DNA of 64,000 nucleotides from Leifsonia sp. SCN 70-46 (GTDB lineage: Bacteria > Actinomycetota > Actinomycetes > Actinomycetales > Microbacteriaceae). Numbering within the stretch: position 1 is the stretch's first letter; every line of letters starts with the position of its first letter. The notes beneath the pieces were generated by a model that was not told the origin of the DNA, did no database searches, and saw nothing but the letters and a program-made list of their open reading frames with translations. Of this stretch, positions 18,152 to 27,633 are shown in pieces. Both the position numbers and the translations under genes were made by a program. The stretch is taken from assembly GCA_001725325.1 (NCBI GenBank), contig MEFY01000002.1, positions 1,925,559 through 1,989,558 on the forward strand, written 5' to 3'.

Positions 18152-20506
18152 ATGGTGACAAACGAAAACGAGAACGAGAACCCGAAGAAGCGGGGCCGCC
18201 TGTTCGGTCGCAAGGCCGCTGCGGAGACCCCCGTCGAGCAGGCTCCCGAGCCGGCCGCCGAGGTCGCCCCCGAGGTCGCAGACGCCCCCGAGGCCGCGGC
18301 GCCGGAGAAGCCCAAGCGCACGCGCGCCCCCAGGGCCACGGCGCCCGCGAAGAGCGCCGCCGACCACGTGAACGCCGCCGAGGTCGCCCTGCCGGAGGTC
18401 GCCCCGGAGGCGCCCGTCGCGCCGTCCCGCCCCGCCACGACGTCGCTCCTGTTCCAGGCCCCCGACCTCCCGCCGACCCCGCCCGTGCGCAACGGCCGCG
18501 GTGGCGGTGCTCCCGTGCTCGACCTGCCCGAGGAGGCCGGCACGGTCCGCCGCCGTTCGCGCCGTCGTCCCGGTGAGGATGCCCGCCCGGGCGACGAGGC
18601 CCCCAACACCGTCGTGCGGGTGCGCCAGCCGCGCCCCGAGCCCGTGCTGAGCAACGAGCCCACGCGCGTCAAGGGCTCCACGCGCCTCGAGGCCAAGAAG
18701 CAGCGCCGCCGCGACGGCCGCGATGCCGGACGCCGCCGTCCCGTCGTCACCGAGAGCGAGTTCCTCGCCCGCCGCGAGAGCGTCGACCGCGTCATGGTGG
18801 TGCGCTCGAAGTTCGACCGCATCCAGATCGCCGTGCTCGAGGACAACGTGCTCGTCGAGCACTACGTCGCCAAGTCGCAGGACGCGAGCCTCATCGGCAA
18901 CGTCTACCTCGGCCGCGTTCAGAACGTGCTCCCGAGCATGGAGGCCGCCTTCGTCGACATCGGCCGCGGCCGCAACGCCGTGCTCTACTCGGGCGAGGTC
19001 GACTGGGATGCCGCCGCGCTCGAGAGCGAGGGCGGCAAGAACCAGGCCCGCCGCATCGAGCTCGCGCTCAAGCCCGGCGACCGCGTGCTCGTGCAGGTCA
19101 CGAAGGACCCCGTGGGCCACAAGGGCGCCCGCCTCACGTCGCAGGTCTCCCTGCCCGGCCGCTACCTCGTGTACGTGCCCAACGGCTCGATGTCGGGCAT
19201 CAGCCGCAAGCTGCCCGACACCGAGCGCGCGCGCCTCAAGAAGATCCTCAAGGAGGTGCTCCCCGAGAACGTCGGCGTCATCGTGCGCACGGCGGCGGAG
19301 GGTGCCACGGAGGAGCAGCTCACGCTCGACGTGCAGCGGCTCACGAACCAGTGGGCCGAGATCAGCCGCCTCGTCGAGACGCAGCAGGCGCCCGCGCTCC
19401 TGCACTCCGAGCCCGACCTGCTCATCAAGATCGTGCGCGACGTCTTCAACGAGGACTTCCAGCGCATGGTCATCGAGGGCGACGACGCCCGCGCCACGAT
19501 CGAGGGCTACCTCCGTGCCGTCGCGCCCGACCTGCTCGACCGCGTGTCGAGCCACGAAGGTCCCGTCGACTCGTTCGAGTCGTTCCGCGTGAGCGAGCAG
19601 ATCGAGAAGGCGCTCGACCGCAAGGTGTGGCTGCCCTCGGGCGGTTCCCTCGTGATCGACCGCACCGAGGCCATGACGGTCGTCGACGTCAACACGGGCA
19701 AGTTCGTCGGCTCCGGCGGAAACCTCGAGGAGACGGTCACCAAGAACAACCTCGAGGCGGCAGAGGAGATCGTGCGCCAGCTGCGCCTGCGCGACATCGG
19801 CGGCATCATCGTCGTCGACTTCATCGACATGGTGCTCGAGTCGAACCGCGACCTCGTGCTGCGCCGCCTCGTCGAGTGCCTGTCGCGCGACCGCACGAAG
19901 CACCAGGTCGCCGAGGTCACCTCGCTCGGCCTCGTGCAGATGACCCGCAAGAAGCTCGGCCTCGGCCTGCTCGAGACGTTCAGCGAGCCGTGCGAGCACT
20001 GCGCCGGCCGCGGCATCATCGTGCACCACGACCCCGTGACGAAGCACCGCTCGCAGCAGCCCGCCCAGCAGGAGTCGGGCAACGGCAACGGCGGCGGACG
20101 CCGCAGCCGCAGCCGCGGCGGCAACGGGGGCGGCGCGACCGCGCCGGCGTCCACGACCGTCAAGAACGGCGTCGGCTCGGCCGGCACGCACGCGATAACC
20201 GAGGATGTGCGCAACGCCCTCGCCCGCGTCGCGGCGAGCACCGTGCACACGACCGAGATCCCCGTGCAGGACGGCGCGGACCCGGCGCCCGCAGAGGTTG
20301 CCGTCGTGGCTCCCGAGGCCGTCGCGATCCTCGACATCCCCGTGACGAAGGCGCCCCGCCGCGAGCGGAAGATCTCGACGCACGACGCGGAGCAGATCCT
20401 CGACTCCGTGCTCGACGCGCTGCCCGAGCCCAAGCAGCCCGGTCAGGGCCGAGCGCGAGGCTCCCGCCGCGTGTCGTCGCCGATCATCAGCACCGACAAC
20501 CAGTAA
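18152..20506 (+). CDS. rne: Ribonuclease E/G family endoribonuclease
   Basis: A 784-residue RNA-processing enzyme of the actinobacterial RNase E/G type. After a disordered acidic/basic N-terminal region (about residues 1-220) come the S1 domain (VFVDIGRG-like FVDIGRGRNAVLY), the catalytic DNase I-like domain (TEAMTVVDVNTGKF, GGIIVVDFIDM) and the zinc-link CEHCAGRG. A basic Gly/Arg stretch and a variable tail follow. The start is the ATG of MVTNENENEN, 10 bases after AGGAG; the track start at 18068 lies in the structured leader. Confidence 0.95.
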   Translation: MVTNENENENPKKRGRLFGRKAAAETPVEQAPEPAAEVAPEVADAPEAAAPEKPKRTRAPRATAPAKSAADHVNAAEVALPEVAPEAPVAPSRPATTSLLFQAPDLPPTPPVRNGRGGGAPVLDLPEEAGTVRRRSRRRPGEDARPGDEAPNTVVRVRQPRPEPVLSNEPTRVKGSTRLEAKKQRRRDGRDAGRRRPVVTESEFLARRESVDRVMVVRSKFDRIQIAVLEDNVLVEHYVAKSQDASLIGNVYLGRVQNVLPSMEAAFVDIGRGRNAVLYSGEVDWDAAALESEGGKNQARRIELALKPGDRVLVQVTKDPVGHKGARLTSQVSLPGRYLVYVPNGSMSGISRKLPDTERARLKKILKEVLPENVGVIVRTAAEGATEEQLTLDVQRLTNQWAEISRLVETQQAPALLHSEPDLLIKIVRDVFNEDFQRMVIEGDDARATIEGYLRAVAPDLLDRVSSHEGPVDSFESFRVSEQIEKALDRKVWLPSGGSLVIDRTEAMTVVDVNTGKFVGSGGNLEETVTKNNLEAAEEIVRQLRLRDIGGIIVVDFIDMVLESNRDLVLRRLVECLSRDRTKHQVAEVTSLGLVQMTRKKLGLGLLETFSEPCEHCAGRGIIVHHDPVTKHRSQQPAQQESGNGNGGGRRSRSRGGNGGGATAPASTTVKNGVGSAGTHAITEDVRNALARVAASTVHTTEIPVQDGADPAPAEVAVVAPEAVAILDIPVTKAPRRERKISTHDAEQILDSVLDALPEPKQPGQGRARGSRRVSSPIISTDNQ

Positions 20507-20543
20507 TACGGCGCGGAGGACCCTCCTCTCAGGAAGTTCCGCC

Positions 20544-20549
20544 TAGCCT
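20544..20549 (+). promoter_or_regulatory. -10 box of permease gene
   Basis: TAGCCT is followed by 6 bases and the GTG at 20556, the leaderless arrangement repeated across the window. Confidence 0.55.
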
Positions 20550-20555
20550 TTACGC

Positions 20556-21587
20556 GTGGTGATGAGCACGGAGCGCGAGCATGCACATCACCACGCGCCC
20601 ACCCGCAGCCCCCGTCGGCTCGTGTGGCTGGGCGTCGGCGCCGCAGGGCTAGCGCTGCTGTTCGGCGCGCGCTGGCTGCTCGAGGGCAGCGGGTTCTCGC
20701 TGCCCAACGAGGTGCAGGACCTCCTGACCCTGAGCATCAGCGTCGTCATCGAGTCGTTGCCGTTCGTCATCCTGGGCATCCTGCTCTCGATCGTGGTGCA
20801 GGTGTGGCTGCCCGACGGCATCCTCATGAGGTACCTGCCCCGCAACCCCGTGCTGCGCAGGCTGTGCATCTCGATGTTCGGAATCTTCCTGCCCGTGTGC
20901 GAGTGCGGCAACGTGCCCCTCGCGCGCGGCCTCATCGTGGGCGGCTTCACCGTCCCCGAGTCGATGACGTTCCTGCTCGCGGCGCCCATCGTCAACCCGA
21001 TCACGATCATCACGACCCACCAGGCCTTCGGGTTCGACGACGGCATCCTCGTCGCCCGCCTGCTCGGCGGGCTCGCGATCGCCAACATCCTCGGCTGGCT
21101 CTTCTCGCTGCATCCCCGGCAGGATGCCCTGCTCACGCCGGGCTTCGCGGCCGAGTGCCGGCGTCCGGCGGACGAGCACCACCACAGCCGCACGTCCAGG
21201 AGCGTGGACATCTTCATCCGCGAGGCGAGCGTCATCATGCCCGCGCTGTTCATCGGGGCGCTCGTCGCGGGGGCCATCCAGGTGGCGGTGCCGCGGGACG
21301 TGCTCGTGACCCTCGGGAGCAACCCGCTGTGGTCGATCCTCGCCATGATGGTGCTCGCGTTCGTCATCGCCGTGTGCTCGAACGTCGACGCGTTCTTCAT
21401 CCTCCCGTTCGCGAACACGTTCATGCCCGGCTCGATAGCGACCTTCCTGGTGTTCGGCCCGATCATCGACATCAAGATGCTCGCGATCCTCAGAACGACA
21501 TTCACGACGCGCACGCTCGTGCAGCTCACGGTCATCGTGGGGCTGCTGAGCGCGCTCGTGGGATTGGTGGTGAACGTTGTGGCGTGA
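20556..21587 (+). CDS. Permease, DUF318/ArsP-like
   Basis: A 343-residue polytopic membrane protein of the permease family that includes YcgR and ArsP. The conserved cysteine motif PVCECGNVPLARGL is near residue 115, and paired repeats (TFLLAAPIVNPITI; later CSNVDAFFILPFANTF) support the two-fold architecture. A His-rich N-terminus (EHAHHHAP) and the HHHSRTS loop may bind metal (inference). It overlaps the TIGR03943 gene, its usual partner. The transported substrate is not known for this branch. Confidence 0.9.
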   Translation: MVMSTEREHAHHHAPTRSPRRLVWLGVGAAGLALLFGARWLLEGSGFSLPNEVQDLLTLSISVVIESLPFVILGILLSIVVQVWLPDGILMRYLPRNPVLRRLCISMFGIFLPVCECGNVPLARGLIVGGFTVPESMTFLLAAPIVNPITIITTHQAFGFDDGILVARLLGGLAIANILGWLFSLHPRQDALLTPGFAAECRRPADEHHHSRTSRSVDIFIREASVIMPALFIGALVAGAIQVAVPRDVLVTLGSNPLWSILAMMVLAFVIAVCSNVDAFFILPFANTFMPGSIATFLVFGPIIDIKMLAILRTTFTTRTLVQLTVIVGLLSALVGLVVNVVA

Positions 21588-22329
21588 CGTCCAGCGCTGG
21601 CGCGGCGTGGTGCTCATCGGCATCGCCGTCGTCGCGACGATCTGGCTGTCGTTCGGCAACCAGCTCGTGCTCTACATCCACCCCCGGTACATCCTGTTCA
21701 CCGTCATCATGGGCGTGATCGCCCTCGTGCTCGTCGCCGCGAGCCTCATCGTGCGCACCCACCCCGAGGACGGCGACGAGGATGTGCCGCGCCGCGGCGC
21801 GCGCGCCCTCTCCACCCTCGGGCTCGTCATCGCCGGGGTCATCGCGGCCGCCATGATCGTCGTGCCGCCCGCGACCCTCTCGAGCGCCACGGCGAGCCAG
21901 CGCGACATCAACAGCTCGACGATCCTCGCGGACACCCAGAGCGTGAGCGACGCGAGCTCCGCGTCGAACGACACGTTCAAGGGCTTCACCGTCGTCGACT
22001 GGGCGTCGCTGCTGCGCCAGACGAGCGACCTGCAGTTCTACGCGGGCAAGCCCGTCGACGTGGTGGGGTTCATCACGCCGGATCCGGACGACCCGCAGAA
22101 CATGTTCTACGTCTCGCGGTTCGTCGTCACGTGCTGCGCCGTGGACGCGCAGCCCACGGGCATCCCCGTGTTCCTCGCGAACTGGCAGGACACGTACGCG
22201 ACAGACGACTGGGTGCAGGTGACGGGCACGTTCGCCACCAACCCGAGCACGGCGAGCTCGCAGTCCGTGGCCCTCAAGACCGACTCCGTCACGAAGGTGG
22301 ACCAGCCGAGTGAGCCGTACCTCTTCTGA
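21577..22329 (+). CDS. TIGR03943 family membrane protein (YcgQ-like)
   Basis: A 250-residue protein with two N-terminal transmembrane helices and an extracytoplasmic C-terminal domain. The conserved segments FYAGKPVDVVGFI and VVTCCAVDAQPTG, with paired cysteines, identify TIGR03943/UPF0703. It overlaps the upstream permease by 11 bases; the pair probably forms one transport or assembly complex. No biochemical role is established. The third gene of the operon overlaps its end by 20 bases. Confidence 0.9.
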   Translation: MWRDVQRWRGVVLIGIAVVATIWLSFGNQLVLYIHPRYILFTVIMGVIALVLVAASLIVRTHPEDGDEDVPRRGARALSTLGLVIAGVIAAAMIVVPPATLSSATASQRDINSSTILADTQSVSDASSASNDTFKGFTVVDWASLLRQTSDLQFYAGKPVDVVGFITPDPDDPQNMFYVSRFVVTCCAVDAQPTGIPVFLANWQDTYATDDWVQVTGTFATNPSTASSQSVALKTDSVTKVDQPSEPYLF

Positions 22330-23680
22330 CGAGCGGGGGTTCCGGCGCGCGCTCGCGCTCACCGTCGGCATCCTCGTCGCCCTGTGCGCAGTGTTCCTGA
22401 CCCTCGGCTACCTGCAGGGGCCGAAGCTGTCGAGCGCGCAGGTCGACCCGCGCGGGGTCGTCGAGCAGAGCGGGCAGCAGGTGCGCCTCTTCGCCAACCA
22501 GGCCGTCGCGCAGGTCGCGCCGTCGCAGGTGGCCGTCGAGCCGGCGGTCGACTTCACGGTGACCACGGAGGGCGACATCATCGCCGTGCAGTTCGCGTCG
22601 CGACTTGACTACGCCACGGAGTACACGGTCACCGTCTCGGGCGTCACGAGCGTCTACATCGCGCAGCCGTCGACCATCAGCTACTCGTTCACGACGTCGT
22701 CGCCCACGCTGTACTACCTCGACCGCGGCGACGGGGCCGACGACATCGTCACCACGGGCCTCACGGGGTCGGGGCGCGAGGTGATCTACTCGGCGCCCCA
22801 CATCCAGGACTTCGCGGTGCTCGACGAGTTCCTCGCCGTCGTGACCCTCAACGACGACCACACGAGCTCGCTGAGCTTCGTCAACACGTCGACGGACGTC
22901 GTCGAGGCCGTGCGGCTGCCCGACTCCGGTTCGATATCCGGGCTGGATGCCTCGGCCGCGGGCAACGCCGTCGGCTTCACGCTCACGAGCCAGCCGCCCG
23001 GCGCAGACCAGGCCAACAACTCGACGCTGTACGTGATCGACCTCACCGCCGGCCGGACCGTCGCCCCCGTCGTCGGGCTCACGGGCAAGCCCGTCGACGT
23101 GCTCGGCTGGCAGTTCCTCCCCAACAGCGCGACGCTGCTCGCCCTCACGTTCGAGCGCAGCCTCCTGCTCATCGACCCCACGGGGGCCGTGAGCCCCCTC
23201 GGGCAGTACATGGGCCTCGACAAGCTCTCGCCCGACGGCAGCATCGCGACCATGACCGACTCGTTCGGCGAGCTCGCCCTCACCCTCGCGACGGGCACGA
23301 CCGAGCGTCTCGAGCCCTCGGCGGTCGAGGGGGCGAAGGCGTTCCTCGGCTCGACGGTCGTGCTCGACAACGGCGACCGCGTGCAGAAGGTCGTCGTGCC
23401 CGATCCGTCCGGCCGCCGGTTCGCGAGCCTCCTCGTGTACGACGACGGGTCGAGCGCGCGCATCCTCTACCGCACACCCGACGACGGGGGCAGCATCTCC
23501 GACTTCACGGTCTCGCCGAACGGGCAGTACGTGGCGATCGAGACGGTGCCGGATGCCTCGGCCGCCGTCTCGGACGGCTACTTCTTCGACGCCCGCGCCA
23601 CGAGCGTGACGACGATCATCGTCGACATCGCCTCGGGCGCCCAGACCCGCAGCGTGGAGGGCTTCGGCCTGCGCTGGTGA
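22310..23680 (+). CDS. Membrane-anchored beta-propeller-like extracytoplasmic protein
   Basis: A 456-residue protein with one N-terminal transmembrane anchor (ALALTVGILVALCAVFLTLGYL), an Ig-like segment (VDFTVTTEGDIIAVQFASRL), then repeated strand pairs resembling WD40/TolB-like blades (DFTVSPNGQYVAIET near the end). GTG start, overlapping the previous gene by 20 bases. Probably a surface component working with the permease/TIGR03943 pair; function unknown. Confidence 0.75.
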   Translation: MSRTSSDERGFRRALALTVGILVALCAVFLTLGYLQGPKLSSAQVDPRGVVEQSGQQVRLFANQAVAQVAPSQVAVEPAVDFTVTTEGDIIAVQFASRLDYATEYTVTVSGVTSVYIAQPSTISYSFTTSSPTLYYLDRGDGADDIVTTGLTGSGREVIYSAPHIQDFAVLDEFLAVVTLNDDHTSSLSFVNTSTDVVEAVRLPDSGSISGLDASAAGNAVGFTLTSQPPGADQANNSTLYVIDLTAGRTVAPVVGLTGKPVDVLGWQFLPNSATLLALTFERSLLLIDPTGAVSPLGQYMGLDKLSPDGSIATMTDSFGELALTLATGTTERLEPSAVEGAKAFLGSTVVLDNGDRVQKVVVPDPSGRRFASLLVYDDGSSARILYRTPDDGGSISDFTVSPNGQYVAIETVPDASAAVSDGYFFDARATSVTTIIVDIASGAQTRSVEGFGLRW

Positions 23681-23693
23681 GCCCGCCGCGCCC

Positions 23694-23969
23694 TCAGCGC
23701 CCGCCGCGGCGGTCGCGCTGGGGCACTCGCAGGCCGCTCGCCCGCAGGCGCTCCACGAACTCGCGCACGCCCACGGGGTGCGCGCCGAGCTCCACGAGCT
23801 CGTGCCACTTGTGGGCGGGCACGTCGTAGTGGTCGAGGTCGAAGCCGCGGCGGGGGATGCCCGCCCGCGCCGCGAACGCGTGCAGCTCGTCGAGCGACTC
23901 GTCGCTCACGATGTGCGCCCACACCGTGTCGTGCGCCGGCCATATCGGCTGGTCGATGAGGACGGTCAT
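23694..23969 (-). CDS. DUF4031 domain protein
   Basis: A 91-residue protein starting MTVLIDQPIWPAHDTVWAHI and containing RAGIPRRGFDLDHYDVP, which matches DUF4031. The track starts 27 codons earlier, but TACAAT sits exactly 6 bases upstream of this ATG, so the internal ATG is preferred. Its start codon is only 22 bases from that of the divergent membrane-protein gene. No function is known. Confidence 0.9.
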   Translation of the reverse strand: MTVLIDQPIWPAHDTVWAHIVSDESLDELHAFAARAGIPRRGFDLDHYDVPAHKWHELVELGAHPVGVREFVERLRASGLRVPQRDRRGGR

Positions 23970-23975
23970 GGCCCG

Positions 23976-23985
23976 ATTGTAGGCT
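23976..23985. promoter_or_regulatory. Overlapping divergent leaderless promoters
   Basis: On the minus strand TACAAT (23976-23981) lies 6 bases before the DUF4031 ATG. On the plus strand TAGGCT (23980-23985) lies 6 bases before the GTG at 23992. The two -10 boxes share the same TA dinucleotide. Confidence 0.65.
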
Positions 23986-23991
23986 CGTCCC

Positions 23992-24576
23992 GTGGCCCTC
24001 ACCGTGAAGAAGCTCGTGAACCGGCACGGCGCGCTCGTGTCCGCCGTCACGGGAGCCCTCGTCGGTGCGGCGATCGTCGTGCTCGGCGTGCTGCAGACGC
24101 TCGTCCAGCTCCTCTACACGGTCGCGCCGGGGTCCACGGGGCTCTACGACCTCGTGCCGCTGTGGTCGGGCGTGCTCACGCGCATCCTGCTCGTGGCGCT
24201 GCCGTTCGCGGTGGGCTACTTCGTGAGCCTGTGGATCATCGCCCCGATCGCCGAGGAGCTGCGCCTGCCGCACGTGGTCACGCGCGCCGTGCTCGCGACG
24301 GGCGTCGCGGCGACGGTGTGCTTCATCGTCGCGGGGGTCGTCGGGGTCATCGCCTCCTTCTGGCTCGACGGGAGCCTGTACACCCAGTCGCTTCCGTCGG
24401 TGCTCGGGTTCAGCGCCCACAACGCCGCGAACGCGCTCTGGGGGGCGCTCGTGGGGGCGCTCACGAGCTTCGTCGCGAACCTCCCGCTGGGCATCCTCGC
24501 GGGCGTGCTGCTGTGGCTGTGGCGCAAGGACCACCCGCCCCGCCGACCGCTCTCGGGCCTCATCGACGAGGTTTGA
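23992..24576 (+). CDS. Hypothetical polytopic membrane protein
   Basis: A 194-residue protein with about four hydrophobic helices (ALVSAVTGALVGAAIVVLGVL; LTRILLVALPFAVGYFVSLWI; TGVAATVCFIVAGVVGVIASF; ANLPLGILAGVLLWLW). GTG start 6 bases after TAGGCT. It lies between DUF4031 and rplU. No family recognised, no catalytic motif seen. Confidence 0.75.
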   Translation: MALTVKKLVNRHGALVSAVTGALVGAAIVVLGVLQTLVQLLYTVAPGSTGLYDLVPLWSGVLTRILLVALPFAVGYFVSLWIIAPIAEELRLPHVVTRAVLATGVAATVCFIVAGVVGVIASFWLDGSLYTQSLPSVLGFSAHNAANALWGALVGALTSFVANLPLGILAGVLLWLWRKDHPPRRPLSGLIDEV

Positions 24577-24671
24577 CCGCCGCCCCTTCACCCCGTATGC
24601 TTGACCCTTGGTGTCTGCTGGGCCAAGCCCGCATCTAGTACACCGTCAGCTTTCAAAAGTAGGGAAACCAA

Positions 24672-24980
24672 GTGGTTTACGCAGTTGTGCGCGCCGGTGG
24701 GCGCCAGGAGAAGGTCGAGGTCGGCTCGATCGTCGTTCTCGACCGCATCGCGGCCGACGCCAAGGGCAACGTCGAGCTCGTCCCCGTGCTCCACGTGGAC
24801 GGTGACAAGATCACCCACGCCGCCAAGGACCTCGCCAAGATCAAGGTCGTCGCGGAGGTGCTCGGCGACGAGCGCGGCCCGAAGATCGTGATCCAGAAGT
24901 TCAAGAACAAGACCGGGTACAAGAAGCGCCAGGGCCACCGCCAGGAGCTCACCCGCATCAAGATCACCTCGATCGCGTAA
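24672..24980 (+). CDS. rplU: 50S ribosomal protein L21
   Basis: A 102-residue protein of standard L21 length, with [17 protein letters not shown] at the start and the C-terminal [18 protein letters not shown] start with AGGGA 9 bases upstream. A 95-base leader precedes it, starting near a TATGCT box (24596-24601). It is followed after 12 bases by rpmA, the conserved L21-L27-Obg order. Confidence 0.98.
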   Translation: MVYAVVRAGGRQEKVEVGSIVVLDRIAADAKGNVELVPVLHVDGDKITHAAKDLAKIKVVAEVLGDERGPKIVIQKFKNKTGYKKRQGHRQELTRIKITSIA

Positions 24981-24992
24981 GGGAGTCGACTC

Positions 24993-25247
24993 ATGGCACA
25001 CAAAAAGGGCGCAAGCTCCACCCGTAACGGTCGCGACTCCAACGCGCAGTACCTCGGCGTCAAGCGCTTCGGCGGCCAGGTCGTCAAGTCGGGCGAGATC
25101 CTCGTCCGCCAGCGCGGCACCCACTTCCACCCCGGCGCCAACGTGGGCCGCGGCGGAGACGACACGCTGTTCGCCCTCGCGGCGGGCTCGGTCGAGTTCG
25201 GCGCGAAGGGCGGCCGCAAGGTCGTCAACATCGTCGTCGCCGACTAG
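24993..25247 (+). CDS. rpmA: 50S ribosomal protein L27
   Basis: An 84-residue protein starting [19 protein letters not shown]. The N-terminus is the short form without the cleavable Firmicutes extension, so it can reach the peptidyl-transferase centre directly. GGGAG precedes the ATG. A strong terminator follows. Confidence 0.98.
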   Translation: MAHKKGASSTRNGRDSNAQYLGVKRFGGQVVKSGEILVRQRGTHFHPGANVGRGGDDTLFALAAGSVEFGAKGGRKVVNIVVAD

Positions 25248-25267
25248 TTCTTAGCACCACCCGCGAG

Positions 25268-25288
25268 AGCGAGCTTCGGCTCGCTTTT
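25268..25288 (+). terminator. Intrinsic terminator after rpmA
   Basis: AGCGAGC-TTCG-GCTCGCT followed by TTTT: a stable stem with a UUCG tetraloop and U-run, separating rplU-rpmA from obg. Confidence 0.9.
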
Positions 25289-25328
25289 CGCCGTTAACAC
25301 GACAATTCGCACACGATAGGAGAGTGCC

Positions 25329-26849
25329 ATGGCGTCATTCGTCGACCGCGTGACACTGCACCTCCTCGCCGGGCACGGCGGCAACGGGTGCGTGTCGGTC
25401 AAGCGCGAGAAGTTCAAGCCCCTCGCGGGCCCCGACGGCGGCAACGGCGGTGACGGCGGCGACATCGTGCTCGTGAGCGACCCGCAGGTCACGACGCTGC
25501 TCGGCTACCACCGCGCCCCGCACCGGAAGTCGCAGCACGGCCAGCCCGGCATGGGCGACAACCGCAGCGGCACCTCGGGCGAGGAGATGGTGCTGCCGGT
25601 GCCCGTCGGCACGGTCGTCAAGGATGCCGACGGCGTGGAGCTGCTCGACATGGACCAGCCCGGCATGCGCATCGTCATCGCGCCCGGCGGCCAGGGCGGC
25701 CTCGGGAACGCCGCGCTCGCGTCGACCAAGCGCAAAGCCCCCGGCTTCGCGCTGCTCGGCACTCCCGGCTTCGAGGGCGACATCCAGCTCGAGCTCAAGA
25801 CCGTCGCCGACATCGCGCTCGTGGGCTACCCGTCCGCGGGCAAGTCGAGCCTCGTCGCGGCGATGAGCGCCGCGAAGCCGAAGATCGCCGACTACCCGTT
25901 CACGACCCTGCACCCCAACCTCGGCGTCGTGGAGTCGGGGGAGACCCGCTACACGATCGCCGACGTGCCCGGCCTCATCGAGGGCGCGAGCGAGGGCAAG
26001 GGGCTCGGCCTCGAGTTCCTGCGCCACGTGGAGCGCTGCACGGCGCTCCTGCACGTGCTCGACTGCGCGACGCTCGAGCCCGGCCGCGACCCGCTGAGCG
26101 ACCTCGACATCATCCTCGCCGAGCTCGCCGCCTACCCGGTTCCCGAGGGGCAGGTGCCGCTCCTCGAGCGCTCGCAGCTCGTCGCGCTCAACAAGATCGA
26201 CGTGCCCGAGGCCCAGGAGCTGGCCGACCTCGTGCGCCCCGAGCTCGAGGCGCGCGGCTACCGTGTGTTCGAGATCTCCGCGGTGAGCCGCAAGGGCCTG
26301 CGCGAGCTGTCGTTCGCCCTCGCCGAGCTCGTCGTCGCCGACCGGGCCGCCAAGGTCGCCGAGGCGCCGAAGCAGCGCATCGTCATCCGCCCGCGCGCGG
26401 TCGACGAGAAGGACTTCGAGATCGTCGTCACGGGCGGCAGCTACGGAAACCTCTACACGGTGACGGGCGACAAGCCCGAGCGCTGGGTGCACCAGACCGA
26501 CTTCAACAACGACGAGGCCGTGGGCTTCCTCGCCGACCGGCTCGCGAAGCTCGGCGTCGAGGGCGAGCTCTTCAAGGTGGGTGCCGTCCCCGGCGCCGCG
26601 GTGTCGATAGCGGGTCGCGAGTTCGACTGGGAGCCCACGCTCTCGTCCGCGGCCGAGCTCATCACCGCCCCGCGCGGCACGGACGAGCGCCTCGGCGACC
26701 GCACGCGCGCCACGTACAAGGAGCGCCGCCAGGGCTACCTCGAGCGCATGGACGCCAAGGCCGCCGCGCGTGCCGAGCTCGAGGCGGAGCGCGAGGCCGG
26801 AATCTGGCGCGACGACGAGGGCTTCGCGGTAGAGCGTGGCGATGACTAG
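25329..26849 (+). CDS. obg: GTPase Obg/CgtA
   Basis: A 506-residue ribosome-assembly GTPase. The Gly-rich Obg fold is at residues 1-160 ([16 protein letters not shown]). The G domain follows with G1 [11 protein letters not shown]3 DVPGLIEGA and G4 NKID. The C-terminal OCT domain (about 340-430) and a charged tail complete it. AGGAGAG lies just upstream of the ATG. The stop overlaps proB. Confidence 0.97.
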   Translation: MASFVDRVTLHLLAGHGGNGCVSVKREKFKPLAGPDGGNGGDGGDIVLVSDPQVTTLLGYHRAPHRKSQHGQPGMGDNRSGTSGEEMVLPVPVGTVVKDADGVELLDMDQPGMRIVIAPGGQGGLGNAALASTKRKAPGFALLGTPGFEGDIQLELKTVADIALVGYPSAGKSSLVAAMSAAKPKIADYPFTTLHPNLGVVESGETRYTIADVPGLIEGASEGKGLGLEFLRHVERCTALLHVLDCATLEPGRDPLSDLDIILAELAAYPVPEGQVPLLERSQLVALNKIDVPEAQELADLVRPELEARGYRVFEISAVSRKGLRELSFALAELVVADRAAKVAEAPKQRIVIRPRAVDEKDFEIVVTGGSYGNLYTVTGDKPERWVHQTDFNNDEAVGFLADRLAKLGVEGELFKVGAVPGAAVSIAGREFDWEPTLSSAAELITAPRGTDERLGDRTRATYKERRQGYLERMDAKAAARAELEAEREAGIWRDDEGFAVERGDD

Positions 26850-27624
26850 TTCGCGCGACCAGATCCCGTCAGCCCGGCGCATCGTCGTCAAGGTGGGGTC
26901 GTCCTCCGTGTCCGGTGCGAACGTCGGGCAGATCGGGATGCTCGTCGACGCGCTCGCGTCGGCGCACGCCCGCGGCTCCGAGGTGATCCTCGTGTCGTCG
27001 GGGGCCATCGCCACGGGCATCCCGTTCCTCAAGCTCGACGCGCGCCCCACCGACCTCGCGACGCAGCAGGCCGCGGCCGCGGTCGGGCAGAACGTGCTCA
27101 TCTACCGCTACCAGGAGAGCCTCGACCGCTACGCGATCGTCGCGGGCCAGATCCTGCTCACGGCGGGCGACATGGAGAACCCGACCCACCGCAGCAACGC
27201 CCAGCGCGCCATGGAGCGCCTGCTGGGGCTGCGCATCCTGCCCATCGTCAACGAGAACGACACGGTCGCGACGCAGGAGATCCGCTTCGGCGACAACGAT
27301 CGGCTCGCCGCCATGGTGTCGCTGCTCGTGGGCGCCGACGTGCTCGTGCTCCTGAGCGACATCGACGCCCTCTACACGCGCCCGCCGGGGGAGCCCGGCG
27401 CCGAGCGCATCGACGTCGTGCCGTTCGACGACGAGCTCACGGAGGTCACCTTCGGCGACATCGGCGCCGCGGGCGTCGGCACGGGCGGAGCCGGCACGAA
27501 GGTCGCCGCGGCAAAGCTCGCCGCGGCCGCGGGCATCCCCACCCTGCTCGCCGCCACCGAGAGCGTCGCCGACGCCCTCTCGGGCGCCCCGCTCGGCACG
27601 TGGTTCGAGGCGGCGGCGCTCTAA
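26842..27624 (+). CDS. proB: Glutamate 5-kinase, PUA-less form
   Basis: First enzyme of proline synthesis, phosphorylating glutamate with ATP. Amino-acid-kinase motifs include [24 protein letters not shown], and [17 protein letters not shown]. At about 260 residues it lacks the C-terminal PUA domain of the Escherichia coli enzyme. The ATG at 26842 overlaps the obg stop; the track's GTG two codons upstream is equally possible. It feeds gamma-glutamyl phosphate to ProA, encoded next. Confidence 0.96.
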   Translation: MTSSRDQIPSARRIVVKVGSSSVSGANVGQIGMLVDALASAHARGSEVILVSSGAIATGIPFLKLDARPTDLATQQAAAAVGQNVLIYRYQESLDRYAIVAGQILLTAGDMENPTHRSNAQRAMERLLGLRILPIVNENDTVATQEIRFGDNDRLAAMVSLLVGADVLVLLSDIDALYTRPPGEPGAERIDVVPFDDELTEVTFGDIGAAGVGTGGAGTKVAAAKLAAAAGIPTLLAATESVADALSGAPLGTWFEAAAL

Positions 27625-27627
27625 ACT
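27622..27627 (+). promoter_or_regulatory. -10 box of proA
   Basis: TAAACT overlaps the proB stop codon and precedes the proA ATG by 6 bases, suggesting a second, leaderless proA transcript besides read-through from proB. Confidence 0.5.
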
Positions 27628-27633
27628 CGGAGC

